In this document: in pieces, positions 63,932 through 64,000 of the stretch
How the letters are laid out: every line of letters begins with the position of its first letter
Numbering within the stretch: position 1 is the first letter of the stretch
Assembly: GCA_019745155.1 (NCBI GenBank)
Contig: JAIETM010000007.1
Location: 279,657 to 343,656 of the forward strand
Direction of reading: 5' to 3'
Length of the DNA stretch: 64,000 nucleotides
Source: Chitinophagaceae bacterium
Lineage (GTDB): Bacteria > Bacteroidota > Bacteroidia > Chitinophagales > Chitinophagaceae
Program-made: the position numbers and the translations under genes
Notes under the pieces: generated by a model
Seen by the model: the letters and a program-made list of their open reading frames with translations, nothing else
Databases searched by the model: none
What the model was told of the DNA's origin: nothing

Positions 63932-64000
63932 TTACAGCATTTTGCTGATGGTGTCCACCAGCTCACTCTTCGTAATGGGCACGCCCATAATTTTATTGTA
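63932..64000 (-). CDS. C-terminal end of a protein cut by the window edge, receiver-like
   Basis: The last 22 codons before a TAA on the minus strand read 'YNKIMGVPITKSELVDTISK' and end 'ML'. The pattern P-I-T-K-x-E-L-x-x-T-I resembles the final helix of a response-regulator receiver domain. The gene begins outside the window, so this is only a guess. Confidence 0.5.
   Translation of the reverse strand, partial: YNKIMGVPITKSELVDTISKML

Overview
The window comes from a Bacteroidota chromosome, most likely a member of Chitinophagaceae. The evidence is two SusC/SusD-type modules with lipoprotein partners, a GldA-type gliding ABC ATPase, an S46 dipeptidyl-peptidase, TlpA/DUF4369 thioredoxin and mreBCD-PBP2-RodA gene order, TAnnTTTG-type -7 boxes, and many genes without a clear Shine-Dalgarno sequence. 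The family-level placement is inference. I found no rRNA, tRNA, CRISPR array, intact insertion sequence or replication origin. No gene-free stretch exceeds about 190 bases.

Layout. 1-7.7 kb: two SusD-lipoprotein modules. The second has a full-length SusC frame interrupted by one in-frame TAA. 7.7-24.2 kb: mostly housekeeping genes (TlpA-like thioredoxin, gatB, PDZ protein, alaS, M23 peptidase, small membrane proteins, SPFH protein, mnmD, alkA-like glycosylase, orphan receiver, ppc, S46 peptidase). 24.3-27.5 kb: GH18 lipoprotein, YbjQ protein, and an ECF sigma factor followed by a membrane-anchored protein with three GYF repeats and a Spy-like protein. 27.6-34.3 kb: MBL hydrolase plus the rod-shape cluster rodA-mrdA-mreD-mreC-mreB on the minus strand. 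34.5-40.6 kb: purD, POT and OPT peptide transporters, AlkB-like monooxygenase. 40.6-46.2 kb: a propeller sensor kinase divergent from a NarL/LuxR regulator and two secreted proteins of unknown function. An identical 20-base dyad lies in the divergent promoter region and again downstream of the regulator.

46.3-57.6 kb is the most interesting region. It looks like a short-chain fatty-acid (acetate/propionate) assimilation locus: acs, a divergent orphan InsA-like zinc-ribbon/HTH protein, an outer-membrane porin, an MHS-type MFS transporter, two small membrane proteins, an SLC5-STAC-histidine kinase of the CbrA/CrbS type, and then a complete response-regulator receiver fused in one reading frame to a complete PrpE-like short-chain acyl-CoA synthetase. 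The sequence suggests a two-component system whose output is the metabolic enzyme itself and not a DNA-binding domain.

57.6-64 kb: gldA, eno, a DivIC/FtsB-like protein, nth and a flavin-binding PNPOx-like protein. Then comes a short AT-rich accessory patch: a YjbR/MmcQ gene broken by an in-frame TAA, a small unknown protein, and a type II restriction-modification pair (BglII/BstYI-like endonuclease overlapping an MT-A70 adenine methylase). A gene cut by the window end follows.
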